34,881 nucleotides of DNA from Actinomycetes bacterium (GTDB lineage: Bacteria > Actinomycetota > Actinomycetes > Streptosporangiales > Streptosporangiaceae), in assembly GCA_025964615.1 (NCBI GenBank), contig JAOPYM010000454.1, positions 1-34,881 of the forward strand, read 5' to 3'. Position numbers and translations under genes: made by a program. Below the pieces are notes generated by a model that saw nothing but the letters and a program-made list of their open reading frames with translations, searched no databases and had not been told where the DNA came from. This document shows, piece after piece, positions 7,923 to 15,860 of the stretch. The stretch's first letter is position 1, and every line of letters begins with the position of its first letter.

Positions 7923-8102
7923 GTGACCTACTGCGACCACTGCGGCGAACCCGCCCCGCAGACCCATGAGGCCTGTGCGATCGCCCGCCGGATGGAGCCG
8001 CCGCGTTACTGCGGAGAATGCCGCCGGCGGATGGTCGTACAGGTCACCCCGCACGGCTGGACCGCCCGCTGCGTCGAACACGGCATCCTCACGTCGGCCT
8101 GA
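7923..8102 (+). CDS. bsaP: Probable biotin synthase auxiliary protein (BsaP-like)
   Basis: About 59 residues with cysteine pairs: YCDHCG near the start, YCGECRRRM in the middle, and a later ARCVEHG. From memory, RRMVVQVTP and GWTARC followed by HG are hallmarks of the actinobacterial BsaP family. Mycobacterial BsaP is needed for biotin synthase to convert dethiobiotin to biotin. bioB lies about 740 bases away on the other strand, which supports the call. I chose GTG at 7923 because AAGGTG precedes it; GTG at 7914 would add three residues. The gene is 22 bases after the biotin carrier gene, so it is probably co-transcribed with biotin users instead of the bio genes. The alternative is a generic zinc-ribbon protein. 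Confidence 0.68.
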   Translation: MTYCDHCGEPAPQTHEACAIARRMEPPRYCGECRRRMVVQVTPHGWTARCVEHGILTSA

Positions 8103-8119
8103 GACCTTCGGGAGCCTCG

Positions 8120-8158
8120 TTCAGAGGTTCAGTTCAGAGGTTCAGTTCAGAGGTTCAG
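8120..8158. repeat. Three perfect tandem 13-bp repeats
   Basis: TTCAGAGGTTCAG occurs three times head to tail (8120-8132, 8133-8145, 8146-8158). The third copy encodes the final residues and stop of the GNAT gene. The repeat lies in the convergent gap after the BsaP-like gene. Copy number may vary between strains. Confidence 0.85.
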
Positions 8159-8635
8159 GAAGTACGTGATGAGGTTGACCCCGGGGAGTGGTGACCAGTC
8201 GCGGTCCGGGGTCCGCTCGAAGCCGATCCGCTCGTAGATCCGGTGTGCGGCCTGCATGTTCCGCTGGGTCGAAAGGCGGATGCCGGTGAATCCAGAGGAC
8301 TTCGCGCGGTCGATGCACTCCTGGATCAATGCGCCGCCGATGCCCCTGCCCCGGACGGCGTCCCGTACCGCGAGCATCCGGAACTCGGCCTCGTCGGGAG
8401 CGGCCAGTTCCGCGTACGGGCTGTCGGGCGGGCAGTAGGCCACCGAGCCCACGATCTCCCCGGCCAGCTCGGCGACGATCAGCTCGGCCATGTCCCCCCG
8501 GTCTGCGGCGTCCCGCAGGATGTTGAAGTATGTCGAAGCAGGGTTGATCAGGTCGTCCTTGAGGTACACGGCGACGGTGAGCTCCCCGATGAGGTCGTAC
8601 TCCTCAGGGCGGGCGGTGCGGATCACAAGGGTCAT
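8147..8635 (-). CDS. GNAT-family N-acetyltransferase
   Basis: About 162 residues from the ATG at 8635 (MTLVIRTARPEEYDLI), the usual opening of GNAT proteins. The acetyl-CoA binding motif A is VRDAVRGRGIGGALIQECID, with R/Q-x-x-G-x-G/A as RGRGIG. The motif B region includes NMQAAHRIYERIGFER. An in-frame TTG at 8689 would add 18 residues with no family resemblance. The substrate is unknown. The C-terminus is encoded by the third 13-bp tandem repeat. The gene stands alone between the BsaP-like gene and the bio cluster and need not belong to either. Confidence 0.82.
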   Translation of the reverse strand: MTLVIRTARPEEYDLIGELTVAVYLKDDLINPASTYFNILRDAADRGDMAELIVAELAGEIVGSVAYCPPDSPYAELAAPDEAEFRMLAVRDAVRGRGIGGALIQECIDRAKSSGFTGIRLSTQRNMQAAHRIYERIGFERTPDRDWSPLPGVNLITYFLNL

Positions 8636-8770
8636 AGGCCAGGGCATTCCATGATTCGGCGGCTGGGTCACGAGATCATTACCGTACAAGAGCGGTGACG
8701 GGACTCCAACACACGCCCGTCATCCGGAAGACGTTAGCAAGGCACCGTCCGATTCGGTAACGCCCGCTGA

Positions 8771-8834
8771 CCGTTGAGTCGTGGCGTTTCCCGCACCGAA
8801 CGCCGAAACGGTGCGGGAAACCACGGCTCAACGG
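8771..8834. repeat. Palindromic element E2, after bioB
   Basis: The left arm CCGTTGAGTCGTGG ... CCCGCACCG pairs with the right arm CGGTGCGGGAAA ... CCACGGCTCAACGG. The loop is about AACGCCGAAA. The right arm lacks a CG pair present in the other copies, giving a small bulge. It ends 5 bases from the bioB stop codon, so it could act as a bioB terminator. Confidence 0.85.
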
Positions 8835-8839
8835 AGAGG

Positions 8840-9835
8840 TCAGAGGGTCTGCTGGAGGGCTTTGACGGGCATCTGGAGGTCGGCCAGGAGGTCGAGGTCC
8901 TGCTGGGCGGAACGGCCGAGCGTGGTCAGGTAGTTGCCGACGATGATGGCGTTGATGCCGCCGAGCATGCCCGAGCGGGTGCCCAGGTCGCCGAGGGTGA
9001 GCTCACGCCCGCCCGCGTAGCGCAGGATCGTGCGCGGCAGCGCCAAGCGGAACGTACCGATGGTCTTGAGCGCCTCGGTGCCCTCGACCAGCGGGAGCGT
9101 GCCGAACGGGGTACCGGGGCGGGGGTTGAGGAAGTTCAGCGGGACCTCGTCGGGCGCCAGTTCGGCCAGCTGACCGGCGAACTCGGCCCGCTGCTCGATC
9201 GACTCGCCCATCCCGATGAGCCCGCCGCAGCACACCTCCATGCCCGCCTCCTTGACCATCAGGAGGGTGTCCCATCGCTCCTCCCAGGAGTGCGTGGTGA
9301 CCACGTTCGGGAAGTACGATTTGGCGGTCTCGAGGTTGTGGTTGTAGCGGTGCACGCCCATCTCGGTCAGCTCGTCGACCTGGGCCTGGGTCAGCATGCC
9401 CAGCGAGCAGGCGATGTTGATCTCGACGGCCTCATTGATGGCCTTGATGCCCTCGCGGACCTGGGACATCAGCCGCTCGTCCGGGCCCCGCACGGCGGCG
9501 ACGATGCAGAACTCAGTCGCGCCGGTCTTCGCCGTCTCCCGGGCCGCCTCCACCAGCGAGGGGATGTCCAGCCAGGCGGACCGTACCGGGGACTCGAAGG
9601 TGCCGGACTGGGAGCAGAAGTGGCAGTCCTCGGGGCAGCCGCCGGTCTTCAGCGAGACGATGCCCTCGACCTCGACCTCCGGGCCGCACCAGCGCATCCG
9701 CACCTCGTGCGCCAGCGCGAGCAGGTCCTCAATGCGCTCGTCGGGGAGGTTCAGGCACTCCAGCGCCTGCGCCGCGTTCAAGCCCTTGCCCTCGTCCAGC
9801 ACCTGGCGGCGCGCGACGTCGAGGATGTCGGTCAC
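8840..9835 (-). CDS. bioB: Biotin synthase
   Basis: A 331-residue radical SAM enzyme that inserts sulphur into dethiobiotin. The radical SAM cluster motif is [10 protein letters not shown] with Cys67, Cys71 and Cys74. Other family stretches include [17 protein letters not shown] and [11 protein letters not shown]. Its start overlaps the end of bioD by four bases (ATGA), so bioD and bioB are coupled. A BsaP-like auxiliary protein is encoded nearby, in line with mycobacterial BioB enzymes that depend on it. The palindromic element E2 lies immediately after the stop. Confidence 0.97.
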   Translation of the reverse strand: MTDILDVARRQVLDEGKGLNAAQALECLNLPDERIEDLLALAHEVRMRWCGPEVEVEGIVSLKTGGCPEDCHFCSQSGTFESPVRSAWLDIPSLVEAARETAKTGATEFCIVAAVRGPDERLMSQVREGIKAINEAVEINIACSLGMLTQAQVDELTEMGVHRYNHNLETAKSYFPNVVTTHSWEERWDTLLMVKEAGMEVCCGGLIGMGESIEQRAEFAGQLAELAPDEVPLNFLNPRPGTPFGTLPLVEGTEALKTIGTFRLALPRTILRYAGGRELTLGDLGTRSGMLGGINAIIVGNYLTTLGRSAQQDLDLLADLQMPVKALQQTL

Positions 9836-10557
9836 TTGGTCTCCTTATGAGGGGCGTGGGTGTCTCGAAAAGTAGCAGCGTCGAATACCCCGCCGAGCAC
9901 CGGGGACAGCCCCTGACGTGCGGCGAGCAGGAACTCAGCGGGATCCAGGCCGCCCAAGCCCGACGGCAGGACCCCGGCCAGCGGCCGGGATGCGATGGTC
10001 TCCAGGTCCCGGATGTTGCACCGCATCGCCAGGTCCGGGTCGGCCGGCCAGGACCCGATCACAATCCCGGCGGGTTGGACCCCCCGGTTTGCCATGGCCT
10101 CCAGGGTGAGCGCGGTGTGGTTGAGCGTCCCGAGGTCGGGCCGGGCCACCACGACCACCGATGCGCCCAGCCACCGGGCCAGATCGGCCAGGGTCGAGCC
10201 GTCCTCGTCGAAACGGACGAGCAGCCCGCCCGCGCCCTCGACCAGGATCAGCTGCCGATCGAGTGCCTGGATCCGCTCGGTGGCCTCGACCAGGCTCAGC
10301 GCGGGCACTCCGGCCTGCCGTGCCGCGGCGGCGGGGGACAACGGGTCGGGGAACCGTGCGAACTCGTGCAGGTCGGTGATGCCCGCCATACGCCGTACAT
10401 CGTCCAGATCTCCTGGCTCACCGGCCTTCACGCCGGTCTGGGCCGGTTTGACCACGGCCACCGAGGCCCCCCGCGCGCGGGCCAGGGTGGCAAGCGCGGC
10501 GGTGACCACGGTCTTGCCGACTCCGGTGTCGGTCCCCGTCACTACGATCACGCTCAC
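9832..10557 (-). CDS. bioD: Dethiobiotin synthetase
   Basis: 241 residues. The enzyme closes the ureido ring of dethiobiotin from 7,8-diaminopelargonate, CO2 and ATP. The P-loop is GTDTGVGKT (8-16), followed by the catalytic KPAQTG segment (Lys37, Thr41) and VEGAGG (106-111), all expected for BioD. It follows the GntR regulator gene after 129 bases and overlaps bioB by four bases. The adenosylmethionine aminotransferase gene (bioA) is not in the window, so diaminopelargonate must come from an enzyme encoded elsewhere. Confidence 0.96.
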   Translation of the reverse strand: MSVIVVTGTDTGVGKTVVTAALATLARARGASVAVVKPAQTGVKAGEPGDLDDVRRMAGITDLHEFARFPDPLSPAAAARQAGVPALSLVEATERIQALDRQLILVEGAGGLLVRFDEDGSTLADLARWLGASVVVVARPDLGTLNHTALTLEAMANRGVQPAGIVIGSWPADPDLAMRCNIRDLETIASRPLAGVLPSGLGGLDPAEFLLAARQGLSPVLGGVFDAATFRDTHAPHKETK

Positions 10558-10686
10558 GTTCGCAGGCTAGCGTGACCCCTCAGAGGCGCTGGTTACCGGA
10601 ACCCACAGTGTTCACCAGGCGGTTTTTGTACGGCGGCCATCGGCGGCCATCGGTGGACACCCGGTGGGCGGGCGGCCGGACAGGCG

Positions 10687-11460
10687 TCAGCGGGCTTCGG
10701 GCCTGGGGCGGCGCAGCTTGGTGACGAACTTGTAGCGATCGCCTCGGTAGAGGGACTGTGCCCACTCCACCGGCTCGCCGTTGCGGTCGAAGGAGTGCCG
10801 GGACAGCAGCAGCATCGGCAGCCCGACGTCCACGCCGAGGAGCTGGGCGTCGTGCGGGGTCGCCAGCACCGTCTCGATCGTCTCCTCGGCCTCGAACAGG
10901 TGCACGTCGTACGCCGTGGCGAGGGTCTGGTAGAGCGACAGGTGCCGGGGGAGTTCCTTGCGGAGGCCCGGGAAACGGCGGGCCGGCAGGTGCGAGGTGT
11001 CCACCGACATGGTGACCCCGTCGGCCAGCCGGAGCCGGTGGATGCGCAGCACCCGGCCGCCCGGGCGGATGCCTAGCAACATCGCGAGCCGCTCGTCGGC
11101 GCTCACGTACCCGATGTCGAGGATACGGGTCTCCGGGTGCAGGCCGTGCGTGCGCATGTCCTCCGTGTAACCCATGAGCTGCAGCTCGTGGGCCACCTTC
11201 GGCTTGGCGACGAACGTGCCCTTGCCCTGGATCCGCTGGAGCCGGCCCTCCACGACCAGCTCCGCGAGCGCCTGCCTGACCGTCGTACGCGACGTACCGT
11301 AGCGTTCGGCCAGCGTGCGCTCGGGCGGCAGCGGGCTGCCGGCTCCGAGCGACTGGATCAGCTCGACCAGCAGTTCCTTCAGCTTGTAGTACTTCGGGAT
11401 CCGGGGTCCTCCGATGACGGAGGGCCGGTAGTCGTCAAGGGGCGCCCGTTCGACCGTCAC
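10687..11460 (-). CDS. GntR/HutC-family regulator, DasR-like, inside the bio cluster
   Basis: 257 residues. The N-terminal winged helix covers roughly 20-90: [14 protein letters not shown], then [22 protein letters not shown] and [18 protein letters not shown]. The C-terminal UTRA ligand domain covers about 100-245, with [43 protein letters not shown] and RGDRYKFV. These stretches strongly resemble Streptomyces DasR, the GlcNAc-responsive regulator. The GTG start has AGGAGGG upstream and overlaps the bioF stop by four bases (GTGA), so the gene is translated with bioF. No clear dre operator (ACTGGTCTAGACCAGT-like) is seen nearby. It may be a DasR paralogue controlling biotin genes, or DasR itself carried in this location. 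Confidence 0.85.
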   Translation of the reverse strand: MTVERAPLDDYRPSVIGGPRIPKYYKLKELLVELIQSLGAGSPLPPERTLAERYGTSRTTVRQALAELVVEGRLQRIQGKGTFVAKPKVAHELQLMGYTEDMRTHGLHPETRILDIGYVSADERLAMLLGIRPGGRVLRIHRLRLADGVTMSVDTSHLPARRFPGLRKELPRHLSLYQTLATAYDVHLFEAEETIETVLATPHDAQLLGVDVGLPMLLLSRHSFDRNGEPVEWAQSLYRGDRYKFVTKLRRPRPEAR

Positions 11461-12650
11461 GTGCCCTCCTTGTGTTCACCGGCGGTTGGCCCCGATGTTA
11501 CGTGATCGGTTTCGGCTGCAACCACTGCGAGGGCCTCGGAGAGCACGGCGAGTTCGATGTCGGTGATCGAGGCGCGGGCGGTGATCCGCAGGCAGGCCCG
11601 GCCCTTCGGTACCGACGGTGGCCGGAAACAGCCCACCCGCGCGCCGTACTCGGCGCAGATCTCCGCCGCCCGCACCGCCGCCTGCGGCTCGCCGAGGAAG
11701 ACCGGGACCACGGCGGCCGCGGGCTCGGTGGTCTCCAGGCCCAGCTCCGCGGCCATCGCCGAGATGGCCCGCGCCCGGCTCCGGGCCCGCCCGGGCAGCT
11801 CGGGCTCGGCGGTCAGGACGTCCAGCGCGGCAAGTGCGGCACCTGCGGCCGGCGGGGTGAGGCCGGTATCGAAGATGAAGGCGCGGGCGGTGTCGACCAG
11901 GGTCTCGATCACCTCGGGGGCGCCCAGGACCGCCCCGCCCTGGGTGGCCAGGGACTTGGACAGCGTCAGGGTCAGTACGACGTCGGGTTCGCCCGCGATC
12001 CCCGCCGCCTGCGCCGCGCCCTGCCCCCGGGCCCCGACCACGCCGAGCGCGTGGGCCTCATCGATCACCAGGATCGCCCCGTACCGGCGAACCACCGAGT
12101 GCAGCGCGGCGAGCGGCGCGAGATCACCGTCCACCGAGAAGACCGAGTCGGTGACGACGACCGCGTGGTCCTCGTCACGCTCGGCCAGCGCCAGCTCGAC
12201 CGCGGCCACGTCCCGGTGCGCAGTGATCACCACGCGGGCCCGCGACAGCCGGCAGGCATCCACGATCGACGCGTGGTTCACCTGATCGGACACCACCAGG
12301 GTGCCGGGTCCCGACAGCGCCGTGACCGCGCCCAGGTTGGCCAGGAAGCCCGAGGAGAACACCAGGCCCGCAGCCGTACCGACGAACGAGGCCAGCCGCG
12401 CGTCCAGCTCCGCGTGCAGCGCCGTCGTACCGGTGACCAGCCGGGACCCGCCCGCTCCCACCCCCCACATGCGCGCCGCCCGTACCGCGCCCTCGATCAG
12501 CCGGGGGTCACGCGACAGCCCGAGATAGTCGTTGGAGGCCAGATCGATCAGCCCGTCGTGGTCGGCGGTGCGGGGCCGCAGGCCGCGCCGCAGGCCGGCG
12601 GCCGCACGGGACTGCGTCGCCTGGCGCAGCCGCTGCAGAGGATCGCTCAT
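11457..12650 (-). CDS. bioF: 8-amino-7-oxononanoate synthase
   Basis: 397 residues from the ATG at 12650. A longer open frame to 12890 is antisense to pdtaS and has no homology. BioF is a PLP enzyme that joins pimeloyl thioester and alanine, the first committed step of biotin ring assembly. Visible features: ASNDYLGL (39-46), GSRLVTG (68-74), NHAS (125-128), [10 protein letters not shown] (197-206) and the PLP lysine in [11 protein letters not shown] (Lys232). The stop overlaps the GntR gene start. The promoter must lie in the 43 bases shared with the divergent kinase gene or within its coding start. Confidence 0.95.
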   Translation of the reverse strand: MSDPLQRLRQATQSRAAAGLRRGLRPRTADHDGLIDLASNDYLGLSRDPRLIEGAVRAARMWGVGAGGSRLVTGTTALHAELDARLASFVGTAAGLVFSSGFLANLGAVTALSGPGTLVVSDQVNHASIVDACRLSRARVVITAHRDVAAVELALAERDEDHAVVVTDSVFSVDGDLAPLAALHSVVRRYGAILVIDEAHALGVVGARGQGAAQAAGIAGEPDVVLTLTLSKSLATQGGAVLGAPEVIETLVDTARAFIFDTGLTPPAAGAALAALDVLTAEPELPGRARSRARAISAMAAELGLETTEPAAAVVPVFLGEPQAAVRAAEICAEYGARVGCFRPPSVPKGRACLRITARASITDIELAVLSEALAVVAAETDHVTSGPTAGEHKEGT

Positions 12651-12693
12651 ATCCGGGATCCTGCCAGGTCGAAGCGGCTGCGATGATGGGCGG

Positions 12694-14163
12694 GTGCCTA
12701 CCTTGACCGACCTGGTGCGCGGCAACACCGACCTCGACGACGCCGACCTGGAATGGCTGCACTCCCTGGTGTCGGACTGGCAGCTGCTCGCCGACCTCTC
12801 CTTCGCCGACCTCGTGCTCTGGGTGCCACAGGCCGGGGAAGCGACGGGCTGGATCGCGGTCGCGCAGATGCGGCCCACCACCGGCCCCACGGCCTATCCC
12901 GGCGACCTCGTCGGCACGGTCGCCAAGGCGGGGCGGCGCGGACTGATCGACGTCGCCTGGCGGGAGCGCCGTATCGTCCGGGAGGGCGATCCCGAGTGGG
13001 GCAGCGGCATCCCCATCAGGGAGGAGTCGATCCCGGTACGGCGGGGTGCCAAGATGCTGGGCGTCATCCAGCGCAGCACCAACCTCAGCTCGGTCCGTAC
13101 TCCCTCCAGGCTGGAGCTCACCTACCTCGACATCGCCAGCGTGCTGGCGCAGATGATCTCCGAGGGCAGGTTCCCGGTGGACGGGGAGGAGCCCAACTTG
13201 GTCCGCTCGCCCCGGGTGGGAGACGGGCTGCTCAGGCTGGACCGGTCCGGGCTCGTCATCTATGCCAGCCCGAACGCCGAGTCCGCGTTCCGCCGCCTCG
13301 GTCTGGCGACGGACCTGGTCGACACCCATCTGGGCGTGACCACGGCCGCGCTCTGCGACACCGGCGAGCCGATGGACGAGTCGCTGACCGTCATCCTCAG
13401 CGGCCGGGCGCCCCGCGAGGCGGAAGTGGAGCACAACGGGTCGGTGGTGCAGCTGCGGCTGATCCCGCTGATCCACGACGACGACCGGGTCGGCGCGGTC
13501 GTCCTGCTCAGGGATGTCACCGAGCTGCGCTGGCGGGACCGCGAGCTGATGACCAAGGACGCCACCATCCGGGAGATCCACCATCGGGTGAAGAACAACC
13601 TGCAGACCGTGGCCGCGCTGCTCCGGCTGCAGGCCAGGCGGTTGCAGATCCCCGAGGGCCGGGCGGCGCTCGATGAGGCTGTACGGCGAGTGGGGTCGAT
13701 CGCGGTCGTGCACGAGACCCTCTCGCACACACCCGAGGAGCTCATCGACTTCAACGACATCGCCGACCGGGTGCTGATGATGGCCGGTGAGGTCTCCACA
13801 GCCGAGACGCGGGTGATCCCCAAGCGGATCGGCAGCTTCGGGGTGCTGCCCGCGGTCATCGCGACCCCAGTCGCGATGGCACTCACGGAGCTGCTGCAGA
13901 ACGCCCTGCAGCACGGGCTGCCGGGCCGGTTCGGCCTGCTCGAGGTGATCGCGACCCGCGACGGCGACCGGCTGACCGTGGTGGTCGCCGACGACGGGGT
14001 GGGAATGCCGGCCGATTTCGACATCGAGTCGACCGTGAGCCTCGGCCTGCAGATCGTCCGTACCCTCGTCGGCGAGATCGGCGGGCGCCTGGAGTTCAAC
14101 GAGCGGCCCAGCGGCGGCACCGAGGTCGTGATCGACGTGCCGGTCAGCGGCGAGCGCCGATGA
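12694..14163 (+). CDS. pdtaS: Sensor histidine kinase, PdtaS type
   Basis: 489 residues from the GTG at 12694. The sequence VPTLTDLVRGNTDL matches the opening expected for PdtaS. A GAF-like domain lies at about 25-160, a PAS-like domain at 178-275, then a HisKA_2 box REIHHRVKNNLQT (293-305, phosphoacceptor in the His296-His297 pair) and a HATPase domain with N-box TELLQNALQHG and DDGVGMP. There are no membrane spans, so it is cytoplasmic. PdtaS signals to PdtaR, an ANTAR RNA-binding regulator, which is not in this window. In mycobacteria pdtaS also lies next to whiB1. A perfect terminator hairpin follows. Confidence 0.92.
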   Translation: MPTLTDLVRGNTDLDDADLEWLHSLVSDWQLLADLSFADLVLWVPQAGEATGWIAVAQMRPTTGPTAYPGDLVGTVAKAGRRGLIDVAWRERRIVREGDPEWGSGIPIREESIPVRRGAKMLGVIQRSTNLSSVRTPSRLELTYLDIASVLAQMISEGRFPVDGEEPNLVRSPRVGDGLLRLDRSGLVIYASPNAESAFRRLGLATDLVDTHLGVTTAALCDTGEPMDESLTVILSGRAPREAEVEHNGSVVQLRLIPLIHDDDRVGAVVLLRDVTELRWRDRELMTKDATIREIHHRVKNNLQTVAALLRLQARRLQIPEGRAALDEAVRRVGSIAVVHETLSHTPEELIDFNDIADRVLMMAGEVSTAETRVIPKRIGSFGVLPAVIATPVAMALTELLQNALQHGLPGRFGLLEVIATRDGDRLTVVVADDGVGMPADFDIESTVSLGLQIVRTLVGEIGGRLEFNERPSGGTEVVIDVPVSGERR

Positions 14164-14166
14164 CCG

Positions 14167-14198
14167 CCGAACGCCCGTGACACGTCACGGGCGTTCGG
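14167..14198 (+). terminator. Terminator hairpin after pdtaS
   Basis: CCGAACGCCCGTGAC (14167-14181) and GTCACGGGCGTTCGG (14184-14198) form a perfect 15-bp inverted repeat with a minimal loop, 4 bases after the pdtaS stop. Confidence 0.8.
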
Positions 14199-14217
14199 AT
14201 GTGCGCTTGAGCCAATG

Positions 14218-14346
14218 GACTGAGGAGCGAGGGACCCCGGGCGGGCCGCGTCGTCTGGGCTGAGGAGCGAGGGAGCGTAGCGAGGGAGTGACGAGGGAAG
14301 ACGGCGCGTCAAGGCCCGCCCGGCGCCGTGCCGAAGGCGCGGCCAT
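14218..14346. repeat. GC-rich repeat of the second family, copy 2
   Basis: It contains GAGGAGCGAGGGA twice and a 28-base stretch (14290-14317) identical to 19062-19089. CCGGGCGGGCC (14237-14247) pairs with GGCCCGCCCGG (14313-14323), so the unit can form a long stem with a purine-rich loop. It fills the gap between the convergent pdtaS and whiB1 genes. Confidence 0.75.
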
Positions 14347-14355
14347 GAACAAGGG

Positions 14356-14610
14356 TCAGACGTTGGCGCGGGCCCGGGCCCTGGCGTTACGGCGCTTGAG
14401 TGCGCGTCGCTCGTCCTCGCTCATGCCACCCCATACGCCCGCGTCCTGGCCGGACTCAAGGGCCCAGCGGAGGCAGGCCTCTGTGGCGGGGCAACGACGG
14501 CATACCTGCTTGGCCTCTTCGATCTGCAGCAAGGCCGGGCCGGTGTTGCCGATCGGGAAGAACAGCTCGGGGTCCACGTCACGGCAGGCTGCTTCGTGGC
14601 GCCAGTCCAT
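14356..14610 (-). CDS. whiB1: WhiB-family iron-sulphur regulator WhiB1 (WblE)
   Basis: 84 residues, the same length as mycobacterial WhiB1, starting MDWRHEAACRDVDPELFFP. The four cluster cysteines are Cys9, Cys37, Cys40 and Cys46. GVWGG (58-62) is followed by the basic tail KRRNARARARANV. WhiB1 carries a nitric-oxide-sensitive [4Fe-4S] cluster, binds region 4 of the primary sigma factor and is essential in mycobacteria. A longer frame to 14679 runs through the promoter and is rejected. AAGGAG lies upstream of the ATG. The upstream region carries a perfect CRP-type site. Confidence 0.95.
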   Translation of the reverse strand: MDWRHEAACRDVDPELFFPIGNTGPALLQIEEAKQVCRRCPATEACLRWALESGQDAGVWGGMSEDERRALKRRNARARARANV

Positions 14611-14631
14611 GCGGTCCACTCCTTCGTCAGC

Positions 14632-14667
14632 GTGGAGACTGTGACTCCACTTGTGAACGGTTTCACA
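14632..14667 (-). promoter_or_regulatory. CRP/Cmr-type site and 5' hairpin upstream of whiB1
   Basis: TGTGA-ACGGTT-TCACA (14652-14667) is a perfect match to the CRP consensus TGTGA-N6-TCACA, 42-57 bases before the whiB1 start. In M. tuberculosis the whiB1 promoter is controlled by the cAMP receptor protein Rv3676 through similar sites. Between it and the start codon, GTGGAG-N7-CTCCAC (14632-14650) forms a small hairpin. CRP binding here is inferred from the match. Confidence 0.7.
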
Positions 14668-14807
14668 TGTAGTGAGCAAACCCCGGACGCGACGATCTCG
14701 GTCCGGGGGGATGTTCAGCGGTGCCAGCGGCGAGAGGCGGCGGGGCCGGGCTCCTTGTCAGCGGGCGCAGTTTGAGCGTGTCAGGGCGGCCCAGGGCGAC
14801 GCAAGAG

Positions 14808-14829
14808 CTTTGAGAAATCTTTCTCAAAG
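14808..14829. repeat. 22-bp perfect AT-rich palindrome
   Basis: CTTTGAGAAA and TTTCTCAAAG flank a TC centre. It lies 73 bases beyond the stop of the diacylglycerol-kinase-like gene and about 200 bases upstream of whiB1. It stands out from its GC-rich surroundings. It may be a regulator site or a terminator. Confidence 0.7.
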
Positions 14830-14835
14830 TATGGG

Positions 14836-14851
14836 TGTCGTATGTGTCACA
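14836..14851. promoter_or_regulatory. Imperfect second CRP-like site
   Basis: TGTCG-TATGTG-TCACA matches the CRP consensus except in the first half-site. It lies just beside the 22-bp palindrome and about 225 bases upstream of whiB1. Weak evidence on its own. Confidence 0.3.
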
Positions 14852-14901
14852 TCAGTGGTTCCGGCTTGTAACTTGTCGGTTAATAGTCCATCCGGAGACG
14901 C

Positions 14902-15828
14902 TCATATGACGATGCGTATCGCTTTGGGCACGGACCGGAACTCGATGTGATCCCGCTCTCCAAGGTAGTCGCCGTCCAGCTGAAAGGCGATGGGGCGCGA
15001 GGCCACGAGGGTGACCTCCGGCGCGTCGTGCACGTTGACCGTATGCCGTCCCCGGACCGTGTCGGCCAGCGGGAACAGCATCTGGGCCAGGAGCTTGAGC
15101 GTCGTGGCCGCGGCGAGGTCTCGGGTCCCGAACACGTCGAGCCCTGCGTTGAAGTCCGACTTCGGGCTCGGGAACACCGGCCGGGAACCGAGATAGGTCC
15201 AGGGTGAGGTATTCGACACAATCGCCATGAAGAGATCTTCGAGTGCCGGCAGGCCGGGCCGTTCCAGGGTGATGGCCGGACGGCGCCGGTCGCTCACAGA
15301 GAAGAATTGCCGGAGTGCGGCCCGTACATAGAGCGTCGGCTTGGCGCGGGAACCAGAATTGCGGAGCCTCTCCACCGCGTGCACGACCTCCGCGTCAAGC
15401 CCGATCCCCGCGCAGAAGGTGAAGTACCGCTCGTCCGCACGGCCGAGCCCCACTGACCGGTGCCGGCCGGCCCGCAGCGCGTCCAGGATCAGCCGGGTCG
15501 CCCGTACCGGATCGTTGGGGAGCCCCAGCGCACGGGCGAACACGTTGGCGCTCCCGCACGGCAGCACCGCCAGGGCGGGCAGCCCGGCGTCGGGCCCCTC
15601 GGCCAGCAGGCCGTTCACGACCTCGTTGACAGTTCCATCCCCGCCGAGCGCGACCACCACGTCGAACCGCTCGTCGGCGGCCCGCCGCGCCAGCTCAGTG
15701 GCATGGTTGCGGTGCTCGGTCTCGGCCAGCTCCAGGTCGAGGTCGCCGGAGAAGGTCCGGACCAAGAGATCACGGACTTGCCGGGAGGTAGAGGTCGCCT
15801 TGGGGTTGGCGATGAGCATTGCGCGCAC
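14902..15828 (-). CDS. Diacylglycerol kinase-family lipid kinase
   Basis: 308 residues with the DAGK catalytic domain: ALGGDGTVNEVVNGL (60-74) holds the GGDGT nucleotide motif, and PCGSANVFARALGLP (90-104) is the second conserved block. The C-terminal half has the beta-sandwich pattern of YegS/DgkB-like kinases, ending in FQLDGDYLGERDHIEF. Such enzymes phosphorylate diacylglycerol or related lipids. The exact lipid cannot be told. The start is GTG at 15828; an in-frame ATG at 15819 is possible. The gene is divergent from a small membrane protein gene, with a palindrome (TACCTACAGGTA) in the gap. Confidence 0.87.
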   Translation of the reverse strand: MRAMLIANPKATSTSRQVRDLLVRTFSGDLDLELAETEHRNHATELARRAADERFDVVVALGGDGTVNEVVNGLLAEGPDAGLPALAVLPCGSANVFARALGLPNDPVRATRLILDALRAGRHRSVGLGRADERYFTFCAGIGLDAEVVHAVERLRNSGSRAKPTLYVRAALRQFFSVSDRRRPAITLERPGLPALEDLFMAIVSNTSPWTYLGSRPVFPSPKSDFNAGLDVFGTRDLAAATTLKLLAQMLFPLADTVRGRHTVNVHDAPEVTLVASRPIAFQLDGDYLGERDHIEFRSVPKAIRIVI

Positions 15829-15838
15829 GGCGCCACAG

Positions 15839-15850
15839 TACCTACAGGTA
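15839..15850. promoter_or_regulatory. TACCT-AC-AGGTA palindrome in a divergent gap
   Basis: A 12-bp palindrome centred between the starts of the lipid kinase gene (15828, leftward) and the small membrane protein gene (15861, rightward). It differs by one base from the core of the 14-bp palindrome at 21304-21317. A shared regulator is possible but unproven. Confidence 0.35.
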
Positions 15851-15860
15851 AGTTGGGAAC

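Noticed and set aside
9836-12693. A search for a biotin riboswitch, BirA box or dre operator in the bio cluster.
   Set aside because: No dyad of convincing length or match was seen in the gaps at 10558-10686 or 12651-12693; only a partial half-site (ACTTGGTCT) near 9834.
12651-12890. An N-terminal extension of bioF by 80 codons.
   Set aside because: It lies antisense to the start of pdtaS, has no homology and would destroy the divergent promoter region. The ATG at 12650 matches the family start.
14672-14950. A 92-residue frame on the plus strand upstream of whiB1.
   Set aside because: It is Arg/Ser-rich with no ribosome binding site or family, and runs into the end of the lipid kinase gene.
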